Shown piece after piece: positions 22,123 to 34,405 of a stretch of DNA of 64,000 nucleotides. This DNA comes from Siphonodentalium dalli. Lineage: Eukaryota; Mollusca; Scaphopoda; Gadilida; Siphonodentaliidae. The stretch is taken from the NCBI GenBank assembly GCA_032622095.1, contig CP136064.1, positions 131,447,129 to 131,511,128 of the forward strand. Reading direction: 5' to 3'. How positions within the stretch are numbered: the stretch's first letter is position 1; each line of letters starts with the position of its first letter. The notes below the pieces were generated by a model, which did no database searches, was not told the origin of the DNA, and was given only the letters and a program-made list of their open reading frames with translations. Made by a program: the position numbers and the translations under genes.

Positions 22123-25100
22123 CACAGAAGTTGGAATCACTGACTGTTATGCTATTTTTTTGGAGTTCTAATCTAGGTATATAGTTGTCAATAGGGGTTT
22201 TAGGTGAAAATTTCTCAGTGGACTATGGTAACTGATTTAAGACTTATATTGAAGAGAAATGATTGTCATGAAGAATGCTTTTTTCAGAATTAAAAAATTC
22301 CAAGTATTACCAGAGTTATAAGTGATTTTTTACATAAAAAAGGGCGATTTTTTGGTATATGGGCTTCCAGTGCTTTATCTGTATTTCAGGTAACTACAAA
22401 CGGCCCCAAAAATGGCCTTTTTGTACCATTTTTAACAAGTTTTCTACAGGATATTTTTGTATTATTTTTTATAAATCCAAAAATCCTCAATCAATCGCTT
22501 CGAAACTTGCCATATATATTTAGTGATTTAGTCCGAATCTATTCGTGCATAAATTACCGAACCCACTTCAGTATCATCGCTTCTAATTTGCATATCATTT
22601 GCATACACGATATTCATAATTAGGCCCGAAATGCTCGACAAATCATGTTATGCTATAATTCCACACAAGGAATAGTTGCTTATTGTAGATTTAGATCACC
22701 AATTAGCTAAGATTTCAATGTATATCAATTACATGTTCTAACTAGTACTATAAGGGTGTCAGTATTGTGGCTGTGGTACATTTATAACTAATTTGCATAA
22801 TTAGCCCGGCCCATGGCCACACCGGCTTATTGCATACTAATTACCCAGGCATTCCACTACTGATAAAAATGCTGTGCAACCAACATCCCTTATCAGTGGC
22901 ATCATCCCAAAATATAATATGATATATTATTCTATGATGTATATTATAATGAATAAAAAGAGCTAGAGAAATATTATTCACTGTATATATCACTATTAAA
23001 TAGAGATGTGGGAACCCTTGATGGGGACACATTTTAAGGTCGGACACACCCACTTTTCAGACATCAAACAAGACTCAAGAGGAGACCAGATCAAGAACAG
23101 CACCCCCACCCCCATTGTCATTCTATATGAAGTACATGTATTCATTATTTGCATCATTATATCTCAAATAATTCATGAAACTTATATATTCAAATAGTAT
23201 TTGATGTTATATTAGTCATTCAAGTTCATACGAAAATAGTGACAAGATCAATAGATTTTCAGTCTATTTGACACGTAAAATCACCACGACGTCATGAACA
23301 ATTCTTGCGACGTCTCCTTTATTTACACTGCATCCTATGGGAACTTGAATGTGTGTGTCAACTTTGAAGCAATTTCCGCGTTACATTTCACTATTAAAAA
23401 AATAAAACTGTGATATTTAGATATAGCAGGTCTAATGTTGTCTAATTTCGAGGTATACTTTTTTAATTAGGTCGATTTTCCCCCAAAAAACGGCAAATAA
23501 AAACTTCAAAAATGTCGCAAATAGGGTAAAACTCAATTGTGTGAAAGTATCACCCAGCATTCGAAAGCTTAGAGTCTCTAGATTACCATTATATAAATAT
23601 CCACCAATGAAATTGAGTCATCTCACGCGGAAACCAATTGTCCCCAGAGGGGGGTCAAAACAATAACATTGAAAAACGCGTTCCGCGCTCAACAAAATGG
23701 CGAAATCGCCGACGACGCACTTCGGCTGCTTATAACTCTGTCAATACTCACCCAATTGAGCTGAAATTTTGAACAGTTATCAAATGATATCTAAGCTAAA
23801 AGATGACATTAAATCTATAACAATAGGAGGTGAATTTAAAGCACACGAAAAACATTTATGCGCAAAATGCTCGAATTACGCTAAAAACAACAAATTACGT
23901 CGCCGACTAAACACCCTATTGTCAAGAATGGCAACTCACTTTGTCGAGGAACCTCCACAACCATTCACTTCGACCCGTGAATTTTAACAACAAAAGCATA
24001 AATCTCAGGGTTTTCGGCATATATAGTTAGAAAAATCATTGATCTACAATCTTACCGCGAGCATAGCAATTAGCATCTATTCGTTGATTTATTCCAGGTT
24101 TTATCGCACGTTGACAAATTGTTTTCACCTGTTAGCTAGGTGGTACCGCCGAAGTTTGCCGGAACTCCTCGATTTGTCTTCGGCAAATCGGGTAGTACGA
24201 AAACTGGTATTCGGAGCCGGAACATTGTTATCGGTCAAAACAATCAGCCCACGGTCTATTAAAAGTATCAGGGACCAGTTCATCTGAAAAGATAGCAGTT
24301 TTCGCTGCCCCGAGTATGACGCAATGTTTCTCAATTGCAATGATGAGAATTAACTGACATTATTATCTATGCTCCAAAAAAATTATACCCATGTCCATAC
24401 ATGGGCTCGTCTCAATTCGGAGAATTTACCTGTCTCTAATCAGACACAATTGAGATCATCATTTGCATCATGGCGTTGAACGAACAACAAAGCGTTTGTT
24501 TAGATGTGGCTAGGAGCGGGCACAACCTGGTTATACTTGGTCAACCTGTAGGTTCTCTATTGAAGCAGTTTCAGTGACGTTGGTCATTTTAATGGTTGAA
24601 TTTTATAATTATGTATAATATATTATCGCATATAACAGATTTTTAAGTAAAATGAACGTTTTACTTCGTTATCAAGTATTGAACAAGTACAAACTGATTT
24701 GATTTAGTTCTGGGGATTGAACACGCCGCCGTGATTCTTATACCTCAATTATATCACGTGACACACCCACGCGAATTAATTTTAAATTTGAATGTTCGAA
24801 TTTTGCGCGCAGTGCGCTGTCCGTTTAAACGGTTCCGCATTTTGAAATTTGCGTGCTCGACGATTTGGCGGTTTTCCGAAGACACACGAGGAGTTCCGGC
24901 AAACTTCGGCGGTACCACCTAGCTAACAGGTGAAAAAAATTTGTTAACGTGCGATAAAACCTGGAATAAATCAACGAATAGATGCTATGCTCGCGGTAAG
25001 ATTGTAGATCAATGATTTTTCTAACTATATATGCCGAAAACCCTGAGATTTATGCTTTTGTTGTTAAAATTCACGGGTCGAAGTGAATGGTTTGGAGGTT

Positions 25101-25188
25101 CCTCGACAAAGTGAGTTGCCATTCTTGACAACTATATACCTAGAACTCCAAAAAAATAGCATAACAGTCAGTGATTCCAACTTCTGTG
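22123..25188. mobile_element. Inverted-repeat DNA transposon Y (8-bp target duplication), interrupted
   Basis: Flanked by CTTATTAT (22115-22122 and 25189-25196). The ends begin CACAGAAGTTGGAATCACTG. The TIR continues inward for about 320 bp. On the right it is unbroken (24876-25188). On the left it is split: 22123-22191, then 23919-24165, because element X sits between. The two inner arms are nearly identical, including GGTACCGCCGAAGTTTGCCG and CAACCATTCACTTCGACCCG. Without X it would be about 1.34 kb. No transposase. An 8-bp duplication fits hAT, MULE or P types; superfamily unassigned. Confidence 0.85.
22192..23918. mobile_element. Element X nested in the left TIR of Y
   Basis: The left TIR of element Y is interrupted after TTGTCAA (22185-22191) and resumes with TTGTCAA (23919-23925). 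The uninterrupted right TIR shows the same site once, so the 1.73 kb between is an insertion with a 7-bp duplication. Its ends are short and imperfect: TAGGGGTTTTAG versus TAGGGTGTTTAG (reverse complement of the right end). The open frames inside (22841-23053, 23006-23197, 23769-23987) have no recognised domain. Superfamily unassigned. Confidence 0.75.
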
Positions 25189-25196
25189 CTTATTAT

Positions 25197-25506
25197 AGTC
25201 ATACAGTCATTCAGGCAGTAAACTAAAGGGTCACTTTTTATGTTTGTGGTGCACCTGTATGCAAGTGCAATGGATAAAAATTTAGGTATCATTTTGTTCA
25301 TAAATCCTAGCTATATCATACATCTTATGTGATGTTCACAAATTTTGCTCTTTCTGTTTAAAATACGCGATCAAAGGTAGCACGAAATCCAGGCAATAAG
25401 GGGTCAATTCAGGCAGTAAAGGGTCACCTTTCGTTTGAGCTGTATATATCACAATTTATGGCTGTTTGTGTGTTATTAAGGGGATGGTAAAGTTTGGTCA
25501 AGATGG
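25197..25506. other. Intron spacer with repeated phrase
   Basis: About 300 bp. The phrases CATACAGTCATTCAGGCAGTAA...GGGTCAC and AATTCAGGCAGTAAAGGGTCAC occur here, and similar CGTTACTGCCTGA / CCCGTTACTACCTGAATGACTG words appear at about 36885-36935 on the other strand. Low-level repeat; no gene. Confidence 0.35.
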
Positions 25507-25514
25507 CCACCGCG

Positions 25515-26555
25515 TAGAGATGGGCGGTTTTGATTTTTTACGTTCGGTTTCGTTTTTTTTGGGAGAAAAAACCTCTGTTTCGGTTCGGTTTTCGTTTTTT
25601 TTTTTACTAGATAGTGAAATTATACTGAAATACATACAATTTGAGTATATACTTTCAAAGTAACCGTAATTAGAGTCAATAATGTCCCAATAACGTTGAA
25701 TATTTGAGGAAGGAACTGCGATCACCGGTAAACAACGGGACAAAATGCCGACGCAAAATGAATCCAATGCGATACGATCATAAAGATGATACAATTCGGT
25801 ATTTTAAAAAATAAACACCCCCATCTTCACTGTTAAATCTTCATCCCTTTCTGACATGTTTAAGACATATTTATCATATTATATGCATTATAGTATCTGA
25901 GAATTCAACCGCAAACAGCAAATTCACAAACAGTGGGCGTCCTTGATCTGACTGTGTAACAATTCTTGACACGTGCATGATTGACCCACATTCAATGACT
26001 GCGGTGTGATCGCTTTGATTTTGCGACATAGTTTACAAGCTGCACATGATTTGCCCAGATTACGTCACATCGGAATGTCCAGACGATCCAAGTGTTCATA
26101 CCATTTACTTGGTTTAGTTTTCGACTGTCTGGCCAGGTTGCTGGTATTTGCATGCTCTGATACGTTTTTATGACATATTAAGCAGCGACATTTTTTGGAG
26201 TCGTCTCCAGTTAGACGCGTAAAATAACTCCAAACAGGGCTTTTTGTTGAACCCTGTTCGTTATTTTGTTCGGCAATGTTTTGAAAAAGAACAAAAACAG
26301 TCGCCTACGATATTATAACAACACATATCTAAGACGAAATGGACACATTCCGATATAATATTGATCAGAGAGGCCGATAATTTGATAACAATATCAACTA
26401 ATAAGTACCTGGGGAGGTATAATAAGTAGATTTAAGTGAAAAATAAACATATATAATAAAACCGTAATGTTGGTTTGAGCAGAATCGCGTCGGTCAGTTT
26501 TTCGGTTTATTGTCAAAAACCGAAACCGAGTTAACCGGTTAACCGCCCATCACTA
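25515..26555. mobile_element. Non-autonomous hAT element (CCGGTTAACCGG family)
   Basis: A perfect 8-bp duplication CCACCGCG (25507-25514 and 26556-26563). The ends begin TAGAGATGGGCGGTT on the left; the reverse complement of the right end begins TAGTGATGGGCGGTTAACCG. The right subterminal region has palindromic TTAACCGGTTAA and several CGGTTT / AAACCG words, matched on the left by CGGTTCGGTTTTCG. About 1.04 kb, no transposase. The open frames on both strands near 25.5 kb are low-complexity. Confidence 0.85.
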
Positions 26556-26563
26556 CCACCGCG

Positions 26564-26884
26564 GATTGCACCCTACCTCCAGATGATCAATAATTACTCA
26601 CCGGCCATAGAATGGATAAACTTCATATTTTTCACACATAATAATCAATAATAAACAAAGATCTTGTCATTAGTAGAGAAATTTTAGCTGTTAGAATTTA
26701 CTCGCGGTAGAGTGACAAAAAATCATGTCCCCAAACGGCGTTTCTCCAGTTCCAATGGTTAACTTTTTGTACAAACTGAACAGTCAAAATGGTCCTATAA
26801 GAATATGGCTAGAGACAAGGAGACATCATTTTGAGGAAAAACAAGAACTTTCCCAAATACCCTGCCTGTGAAAATAGTACCATT
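26564..26884. other. Intron spacer, no gene
   Basis: About 320 bp between two hAT elements; nothing recognised. Confidence 0.45.
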
Positions 26885-27069
26885 ACTGTCATTAGGGGTG
26901 TAACGATACGGGGCATGGGGTGTATCGATGTTTATCGCGATACAGAGGTCACGATACGATACGTATCGCGATTTTACTTACCTAAAATTATAGTCATATT
27001 GCCGCATCTTCATACAGACTATATACATGTACACTGATATATAGGGACAACGAACAGACAGTATGCTTA

Positions 27070-27834
27070 CTCTAGTGATCCGAATAATAGTAGGGGTCGG
27101 AATAATAGTAGGGGGTGGAAAATTTGCCAAATTTTAATAATAGTAGGGGTCAGAATAATAGTAGGGGGTGGAAATGTCAATGAAAAAGGAGATCATTGAA
27201 GAACACTGATTTAATTATCAAACAAAAACTTATAATAAACACTCCTCGACCCAGCACGGACAACGTCTGGTTCTTGCAGAACCTTTTCAATGTCATTGAT
27301 TTGAACGGAGAACACTGCGTCAACACTTTTATACGAATTTTCAGTTCCAGCACAAGGCTCGAAAAATCTAACCAACTACTCAATTGTGTTCTAATTAAAG
27401 AAACTTTCAAACGTGAGCCCCAGACGTTGATTAACTTCTTAGTTAATAACGCGTCAATTGTAAAAAAAAACACAGACATAACGCGTTGTCACCTTTGTTC
27501 GCCTCACTGAACGATAAACAATACTCGCAGAGGGGGGTCTGTCTATTGCAATAGGGTCGCACGAATTTCAAAATAGCGACACGTGCGAGGATGGAGTTAC
27601 TTCCCATGGATCAAATCATTGATTATATTGCGATGCCAGACGGTTGCGCGAATTCTTTGAACGTATTCCGTTTCATGCATGCCATTTGATTAAAAACTAC
27701 GAATAATGCGATCATTCATGGAGTATGGGTGATCAAAATTAAATAATCGTAGGGGCTTGAATAAGAATCGTAGGGGGTGGATTTTTTCTCCAAAATTAAC
27801 AATCGTACAGGTATGGTTATTCGGATCACTAGAG
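27070..27834. mobile_element. Element nested in the hAT, TA-flanked
   Basis: TIRs CTCTAGTGATCCGAATAA / TTATTCGGATCACTAGAG with TA on both sides (27068-27069, 27835-27836). Subterminal repeats AATAATAGTAGGGG(T/G) occur four times on the left, and AATCGTAGGGG-like words on the right. An open frame of 104 codons at 27196-27510 (+) overlaps a similar one on the other strand and shows no recognisable transposase motif. The TA target suggests Tc1/mariner-like mobilisation; weak. Confidence 0.65.
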
Positions 27835-28675
27835 TACGTGGATACAAGTACATCGACGAATTTGACTCAAGAAAAATGTTTTTACTTTGTTGGCGCCAAT
27901 TTGGCGGTATATGTCATAACAAAAAAACAGAAATGTTGCTACTTGTACGTCAATTGTTTAGTGTACCGGCATTGTACACGAAGAAAATGTATAAAAGTAA
28001 TAAAAACCTCGTCGATATAATCAACTATCCGTGATATTCCGCCCGACCGGGAAGTATAAAAAAAGACGGCATTGGGCTCATTGTCAGTAATTTGTCACAC
28101 TGCGTTGACGGGAAGAATTATTACAGAAAATACAAACACTACCTTCTGACGGACCAACGAGGAACGTCGTCTCTTCATTTCTCTCAGTAAATGTGAGATT
28201 GACAGTTAAATGGGAGGGGCTTTATATCAGTGATTCCTGTCAATCTGTGAACTTATTGGGAACTGGGAGGGTTTATTATCCCCAGTCGGCCAATGCACAG
28301 AGTGCAATCTTGGGTCAGTCTTCAGTGTTGACGCACGGGACCAGATGGCACATATTATTAGTACATAGCTTGATATGCGGCAATGATGACCGTATGTGGT
28401 ATACAGGTAATCAGGTATAGCTTAATGCCATGTTGTGTCCGTTGGGCAGTTGAGTAAGTAAACAAGTGCGTCATGAATACTTTGACTTTTGCAGTCTATT
28501 GGAAATAGAAATTTGAATCTGACATGAATACAAAATTAATTTAACATTATCAGAATATAGCACACTAAGCATAATAGTCAATTTACTCAGTTAGTAATGA
28601 ATATGATGTATCATGCGTAATTGACTAGTTTGTTGAAAATTAATATTAAATCGTAATTTTGAACAAGTTAGATAA

Positions 28676-30611
28676 TTATGCATGATACGTCATATTCTTC
28701 TTTAAAAACACCCAAGTGTCCACATGCTCTGATTTTAAAAGCGAGCGTTGTGCAGTTACAATGTCACCAGCTGTCGAGAATACTCTCTCGCTTGGGACTG
28801 ACGTTGCTGGTACACACAATAGTGATCTTGCAATACATGCCAACGTTGGGAAATTAATAGAGTTGTCTTTCCACCACGTCATCGGGGAATCGGTGAGAGG
28901 AATTGGTGGTTCAGCTTGGTATCGAGCCACCTCCCGCTCGATATTGTCTTTTTTGTTTTCGCGTGACTCTGATGCTGCCTTGAACACATCACCGAATATA
29001 TCTTCGAGTGCCGTTTTCAATTTCTTTCTAGGATGGTCGTCGTCGGGATTAGTAGAAACCTCAGCCTGGTTACTTGAATTATTTCGTGCTGAATCGCACC
29101 CGAGTGACCTGATAGCCTCCGAAGTTAGTTTTGAGTATGTGTTACCTTTCTCACTCTCTGACAGAAAGGGCAGGGCCTTGAACCTCGGATCTAACGCCGA
29201 ACTCAGTGAGAAATTCCACCAATCTTTCCTCGCAATATCTCATTTCCATATCAGTTTTTACTGCCTTTTTCATCTGCTTAATTAGTGAAGAGTCATCTAC
29301 GTTGCTGGCCATTGCTTTTATGATCTGGTGTTTTAAGGGCAGAATAAGTGAAATTGTCGGATTTTGTGAGTCACACATGAGAGTGGTGATGGTCTTCAGT
29401 GATTTTAGGGACTCTGCTGCTGCCTGTGCGTTTAATACATCAATGTCGTCCAGGGTGACTAGTTCCTTGAGGTCTTTTCTCACATCAGGGCACAGGATAG
29501 CAGCATGAATAGCAGGCTGCTGTTCTAGATATCGGCTTAGCATATCATATGAACTATTCCACCTGGTAGTGACATCGCCTATCAATTTATGGAATGGAAG
29601 GCTTAACAGTGTTTACTTCTCTTTGAGCACCGCAGTTGCTTTTGGACTTTTGTGTAAATAGTTAACGACATGTCTAATTCTACCAAGCAATCTACTGAAA
29701 ACTGGAACCTCGAGTCCCCGTTGAGTTGATAGATTGAGGGAATGGGCAAAACACCCAATGTTAAGCCCACCAAACTCCCGTATTGCTGCATACATTGTCG
29801 ATGCATTATCAGTTACAACCACGATTGGATCTTGGTCGGGACCATTAGGTGTTTGGATACCCCACTCTGTAACAGCCGATTTCAAAACCTCGGCCAGATT
29901 GATTGCGTTATGTGAACTGTGGAGGGCCTGTGCCTGCAGAACGTAATTGTTTATGTTCCAATTGCTATCAATACAATGGGCTGTAACTGTGACATACCCT
30001 TCATTTGCCCTGGATGTCCAGCAGTCAGTAGTGAGGCTGACTGCTGCAGATATTTTTATAATTTCTTTCAGTTTAGATTTAGTTTCTTTGTACAGATCTG
30101 GAATTATCGTTGAACTAAAGTGTTGTCTACATGGCATATCATATCGTGGCTCCAGTTCGTTGATTAGTGATCGAAAACCTGGTTGATCAACGGTTGAATA
30201 AGGTCTCATTTCAGTGGCTATATACATCCCTATCTTCCTGGTAATTGCTTTTGCCCTGTTTGAAGTATGGGGGAGTTTCTGCTTGAATGCTTCGGCTAAG
30301 CGCAACTGACCTGTGACTGGTTTTGTTTCTGGTGACTCGGTGCCAACTAAAGTCGCGAAAATAGTTGCAGGTTTGGGAGCCCTCGCAGTTGGGAGTTCAG
30401 CAATGCTTATATGAGGGTGATGTCTCTTCAGATGGGTTGTGGTGTTCCCTTTATATGGCACTTTTGTCTGACATATTGTCGTTTTATCTGCAGTGCGAAC
30501 ATTGTTTTTATCTTCCACTGCCAAGAAGCCAAAATGCTTCCACACTTTAGATGTGTAAAGCTTTGAAGGTGTTGGAGAAATAATATTAAGATCTGCTTGA
30601 ACTGAATCCAT
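28676..30611 (-). pseudogene. hAT transposase, ZBED1-like, inactivated
   Basis: Three consecutive - strand pieces (29613-30611, 29151-29585, 28676-29020) give nearly the whole hAT-Ac transposase, starting at MDSVQADLN. Residues about 22-66 are a BED-type DNA-binding region (WKHFGF ... VPYKGNTTTHLKRHHP); the usual CxxC pair is reduced to one Cys. The RNase H-like core shows LTTDCWTS (first catalytic Asp about 196), VVVTDNASTM (Asp about 268) and CFAH (287-290). The second piece has TTRWNSSYDML. The last has PMTWWKDN, FPTLACIARSLLCVPATSV and SERVFSTAGD of the hATC dimerisation domain. An in-frame stop (TAA at 29613-29611) follows residue 332, and a frameshift lies near 29160. The protein would have cut and pasted the surrounding element. 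Now non-functional but little diverged. Confidence 0.9.
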
Positions 30612-31803
30612 TTTAAATTTTTTAAATTGTGTTATTCAAATACATTCACGACCTTGACATTTTAGTCTTGATATATTCACAACGAGAAAGCGACAACAGA
30701 ATGCCATTATATTCCAATGATTGTGGGTTAAACTACGGGATAGTATATGAACTATAAGCAGAGACGAACTTCACGATCAAATAATGACACATTCCACCCC
30801 CTTTATATATACTATCCGAGCCCATATACCAATTAGAATTTCTTCCGAACCCCCCATAACCCCTGTTCGCTGGACTCTCTACGATAATATTGATGAGCTA
30901 CAGTGTTTTGACTCAAGAGTAATGGGATATCTGCGTGCACAGTACGTGCAGACGTATGCCGCGCTTTGATGTTTATTTATAGTTTGGAACGTCAGAGATC
31001 GAGAGCGCACTGATTGGCGTAAGGAAATGTCAATGGATTTCTGCAACGTCATGCATATCAACGTCGATTTGAGACAATAATATCTCGATTCAGACCAGAC
31101 TCACTGGGCACATTAACATTGACTACCAGTCGACGCGGGGCATGATACAAAATGAAGGCCAGTATATAGGCTACTGTACGTGAAATGTATGCGATTGAAT
31201 ATGTGCTAGACGGTCCCAGACTAAAGCAGAGCTCTGCATCACTCTGTGTCTCTGATTAACAGTGAAACAGAAATTAAAACATACATCAAAAGATTTGCCA
31301 CGGAGTAAACGACATGTTATTGACAACGTCACTCAATTTATGCATGCGTGGCAGCGTGTGACCTATTAAAATAGGTCATTGTAATTGAGGTCAGGTCACT
31401 GAGGTCGGGTGCGTGGTAAGATCATTGGTTCACCAGCGACTCTGTGTTTCATGACGATGGCATCTCATTGGCTGCGTGAACATGCAAGTTGATACAATAT
31501 GCAGTCTGTTTAGTAATAGTATGTTTACCCATGCAGTGGTCTCACTGTTGTTCCGTGATTCATTATTTATTGATGGGATCGGAGAGAGAGTATACCGTAC
31601 CTTAATTGTATGTTAGATACTGATTCAACATCCATCTTTCTCATTCGTGCGACCGCTGGCCCACTGGTTACTTATCTGATGTAACATGCGATTTGTGTAT
31701 CGAAATATGTATCGTTTGAACACCCGTATCGATGACCGTATCGTCTGTGCTGTATCGCCGACGCATCGATACATCGATGTATCGTTACACCCCTAACTGT
31801 CAT

Positions 31804-32612
31804 CCTGAATAATGGCAAAATGTCCTCCGTTTGCATTGTTGACATTCTTAGGAACTATTTTTCTTGGTATGGGAGACCATAATATCCTAACATTATTTTG
31901 CGATAGCCGATACACAAGCCATGGGGGCGGGGCGGCCATGATTACAAACAAACCCATCCGTCAATACTAGAATACGATTACGAATGGAAATCGATCAGTA
32001 TAGACAATCGCGCATGGGATCAAGCTTTTGATTATGCCCATCAATATGTATGGGTTATAAGCTATATGATTGTACCTGATAACCGACAATTTCTCGATTA
32101 ATTTACATTCAAATGTTATTAAACGTATTTTTCTCCACAATGTTTTTATCCCAGTGCACCAAAATAGAATTGACCGGAAGTGAACTCGCACAAGGAGTCC
32201 GTCGTAAAATATGACATATTTCGTCGGAATACGGTACTTTCCTATTCATAAATATGTTTTTATATAGGCTATTTGATTTTAGAATAATACAATATTCTGA
32301 AGCATGTAAGTTTTCTATTTATGTGATTTGCGTAATAATACGACATCTTGTAATCTCGCTTTCGACTATAGACTGGTAATTCTAAAAATAAAATATCAAC
32401 ATTTCCATCTGTAAACAGCACAAAACTACATAAATCGTGGGTAATCAAGCAACTAAATTAATTCCAACAACTTAAATAAACTGAAAGCATCGATTTCATA
32501 TCATAAACTTGCCCGATTACAGGATCGAATTGCTTTTCTGGTCGATTTTCATGTACCTGCCGCGAATTAAAAAATGACAACAACATCATGAACATGTGTT
32601 TACAATAGAAAT
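31804..32612. other. Intron stretch, no gene
   Basis: About 800 bp of AT-rich DNA. No recognised feature apart from lying upstream of the possible exon at 32613. Confidence 0.4.
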
Positions 32613-32712
32613 ATGGCGACTGTCTCCCAAGAAAAACTGATACGTTTTAGCGGACGTTTTTCAAACGATACAGTGAACATTAATCTAAAGCATAGCTCCT
32701 TGATTCTTAACG
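32613..32712 (+). CDS. Possible first coding exon of an unknown host gene
   Basis: ATG in good context (AATATGGCG), then 33 codons (MATVSQEKLIRFSGRF, then a short polar stretch), then a consensus-like donor gtatgt in phase 1. The frame is not repetitive, matches no mobile element seen here and has balanced codon use, unlike the surrounding AT-rich DNA. No later exon was found, and the peptide is not one I recognise. It lies inside TPT1 intron 1 on the same strand. It might also be an alternative exon or a captured gene fragment. Confidence 0.3.
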
Positions 32713-33455
32713 GTATGTCACTTATCATAATGGGCTGCCTAATGATACTGTTGAAGTTATAGTTTTTCACATTTGAATGCCAAAACAATGCCATAATATT
32801 GCAGATGTTTCAAAGTCATTTTTCTGGTACAAAAAGCTTTTTAGCTCATCTATTCGTGGCACCTCCTTTAACGATATATGCTCTATATATTATCTCTTAT
32901 GTTATATCTATTTCTGTCTGCTTTTATGTGAAAAATACCAATTTTGTCAGCCCGTTTCCAGACATTTTTTATGAAATAGACTTTGCCATCCCCTTAAACC
33001 ACAAATAACATGTACAAGATGTATTTATTCCAACTAAAAGTTTTGTATCAAACACAAACTTGTTTACTATAGACTCCATTTCAGCTTTGATCACCAGAAT
33101 GTAAACAAAATGATGTTCAAAATAATTACCAAGGCACAGACAATACACGTATACGTCATCATCGGGGAAACTAATTCTATGTTTTTGATGATGATAATTA
33201 GCGCTTATTAAGTTATAGAATTACAATCAATAACTGATTTGTAGAAAAATTAGTTGCTGAGAAATATGTTTTTATTTATTTTTTATAGTGGAATTACAAA
33301 CTCAAAAGTGAAATTAGTAATTACATTTGTTCCCAACATAATATGGCCCTGCCGCCCTATGTACAGTTAATAGCATTCACTCACAAATCATATGTACATG
33401 TAGTAGTGTTATAGTGTGTGATTGAATGTTTTGTGTTCATAATACAAACATATAC
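32713..33455. other. Intron stretch, no gene
   Basis: About 740 bp of AT-rich DNA; nothing recognised. Confidence 0.4.
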
Positions 33456-33462
33456 TATTAGT

Positions 33463-34398
33463 CATGGATTCCGCTATACCGGCAGGGGGTCCCTTTGACG
33501 GCCCCATTCCCCTAGCCAAGTTTTCCCCTAGCCAAGTTTTCCTGAGTTTTCCCCTGAGGCATTCACCTCCCAGGGCCATTGGACCCCTTGTTTTAATGCA
33601 AACTCCTTGAAAACCCTGGAATTTTGTGTAATCGTAAAACCCTCAGTATATCGATTCGTAATATATAGCCGGAAACGATATATTTTGTGTACGATGCGAA
33701 TGCGATATTTGTGACGTAACTCTACCAATGAAGCGTCATAGCTTCGTTGGTTACCAAGTATATATCTTTCCCGCCGATAGCAATACTCTGGAGTCAATTT
33801 CAATTGTGTGACCCCCCCCCGCCCAATGAAGCATCATAGCTAACACTTTCCCGCCGATAGCAGCAATTCTCTCAATTTCAATTGTGCTACCCCCAAATGA
33901 TTGAATGCGACAACAAAATAGTTCCAAGCTTTTTAAACCAGTGTTCGTAGATAGAATTAATTTTTAAATGACGAGTGAATGTTACTGTTGGTCATGAACT
34001 TCCCTTGATGACTTGGCGAGGCACCTCCTCATGCGAAGAGTATAGTTGAATTTTAACTGGTACGAAATATAGTACATTTAGTTATTCTACCCACCGGAAA
34101 TAAAAAATAAATCTGAAGCTAGTCTCAGTTAAAAGTTCGTTTTTATTTCACTCAGTTCAATCACAATAATGTGGTTAATTGACTGCGTGTTGTATCACAT
34201 AAACGATGTAAATTGTTACATTTCTTGTTTTAATTTTGAGAATGTATACATACCAGAATTATAATCGTAATTCGCGTTCTGTGCGTGCTGGACAATGCAT
34301 TTCTAGTGTTGCACTTTTCTAAATTTTCGAAGCAGGTGTTCGTGTTTTCCCCTATCTACAAACAGGCCCCATTCCCCTATCCCCTAGCGGAAACCCTG
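33463..34398. mobile_element. hAT-like non-autonomous element
   Basis: A 7-bp direct repeat TATTAGT (33456-33462 and 34399-34405) flanks imperfect ends CATGGATTCCGCTA and, reversed from the right, CAGGGTTTCCGCTAG. Both ends carry CCCCATTCCCCTA and TTTTCCCCTA words in direct or inverted copies. CAGGGTTTCC-type ends are common in hAT relatives; the duplication is one base short of eight, perhaps from mutation. A C-run at 33812-33821 and an imperfect internal duplication (CAATGAAGCRTCATAGCT) are present. Confidence 0.6.
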
Positions 34399-34405
34399 TA
34401 TTAGT

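Larger units (their letters stand above)
26893..31795 (-). mobile_element. hAT (Ac/ZBED-type) transposon, 4.9 kb, near full length
   Basis: A perfect 8-bp duplication ACTGTCAT (26885-26892 and 31796-31803). TIRs TAGGGGTGTAACGATAC are identical over 17 bp. Subterminal sequence is rich in ATCGATACATCGATG-type palindromes. A ZBED-like transposase relic lies on the - strand (28676-30611), and a smaller TA-flanked element is nested at 27070-27834. The intact target duplication and long readable transposase suggest a fairly recent insertion into TPT1 intron 1. Confidence 0.9.

Noticed and set aside
28716-29285. 189-codon + strand frame opposite the hAT transposase
   Set aside because: It is the antisense shadow of the transposase reading frame.
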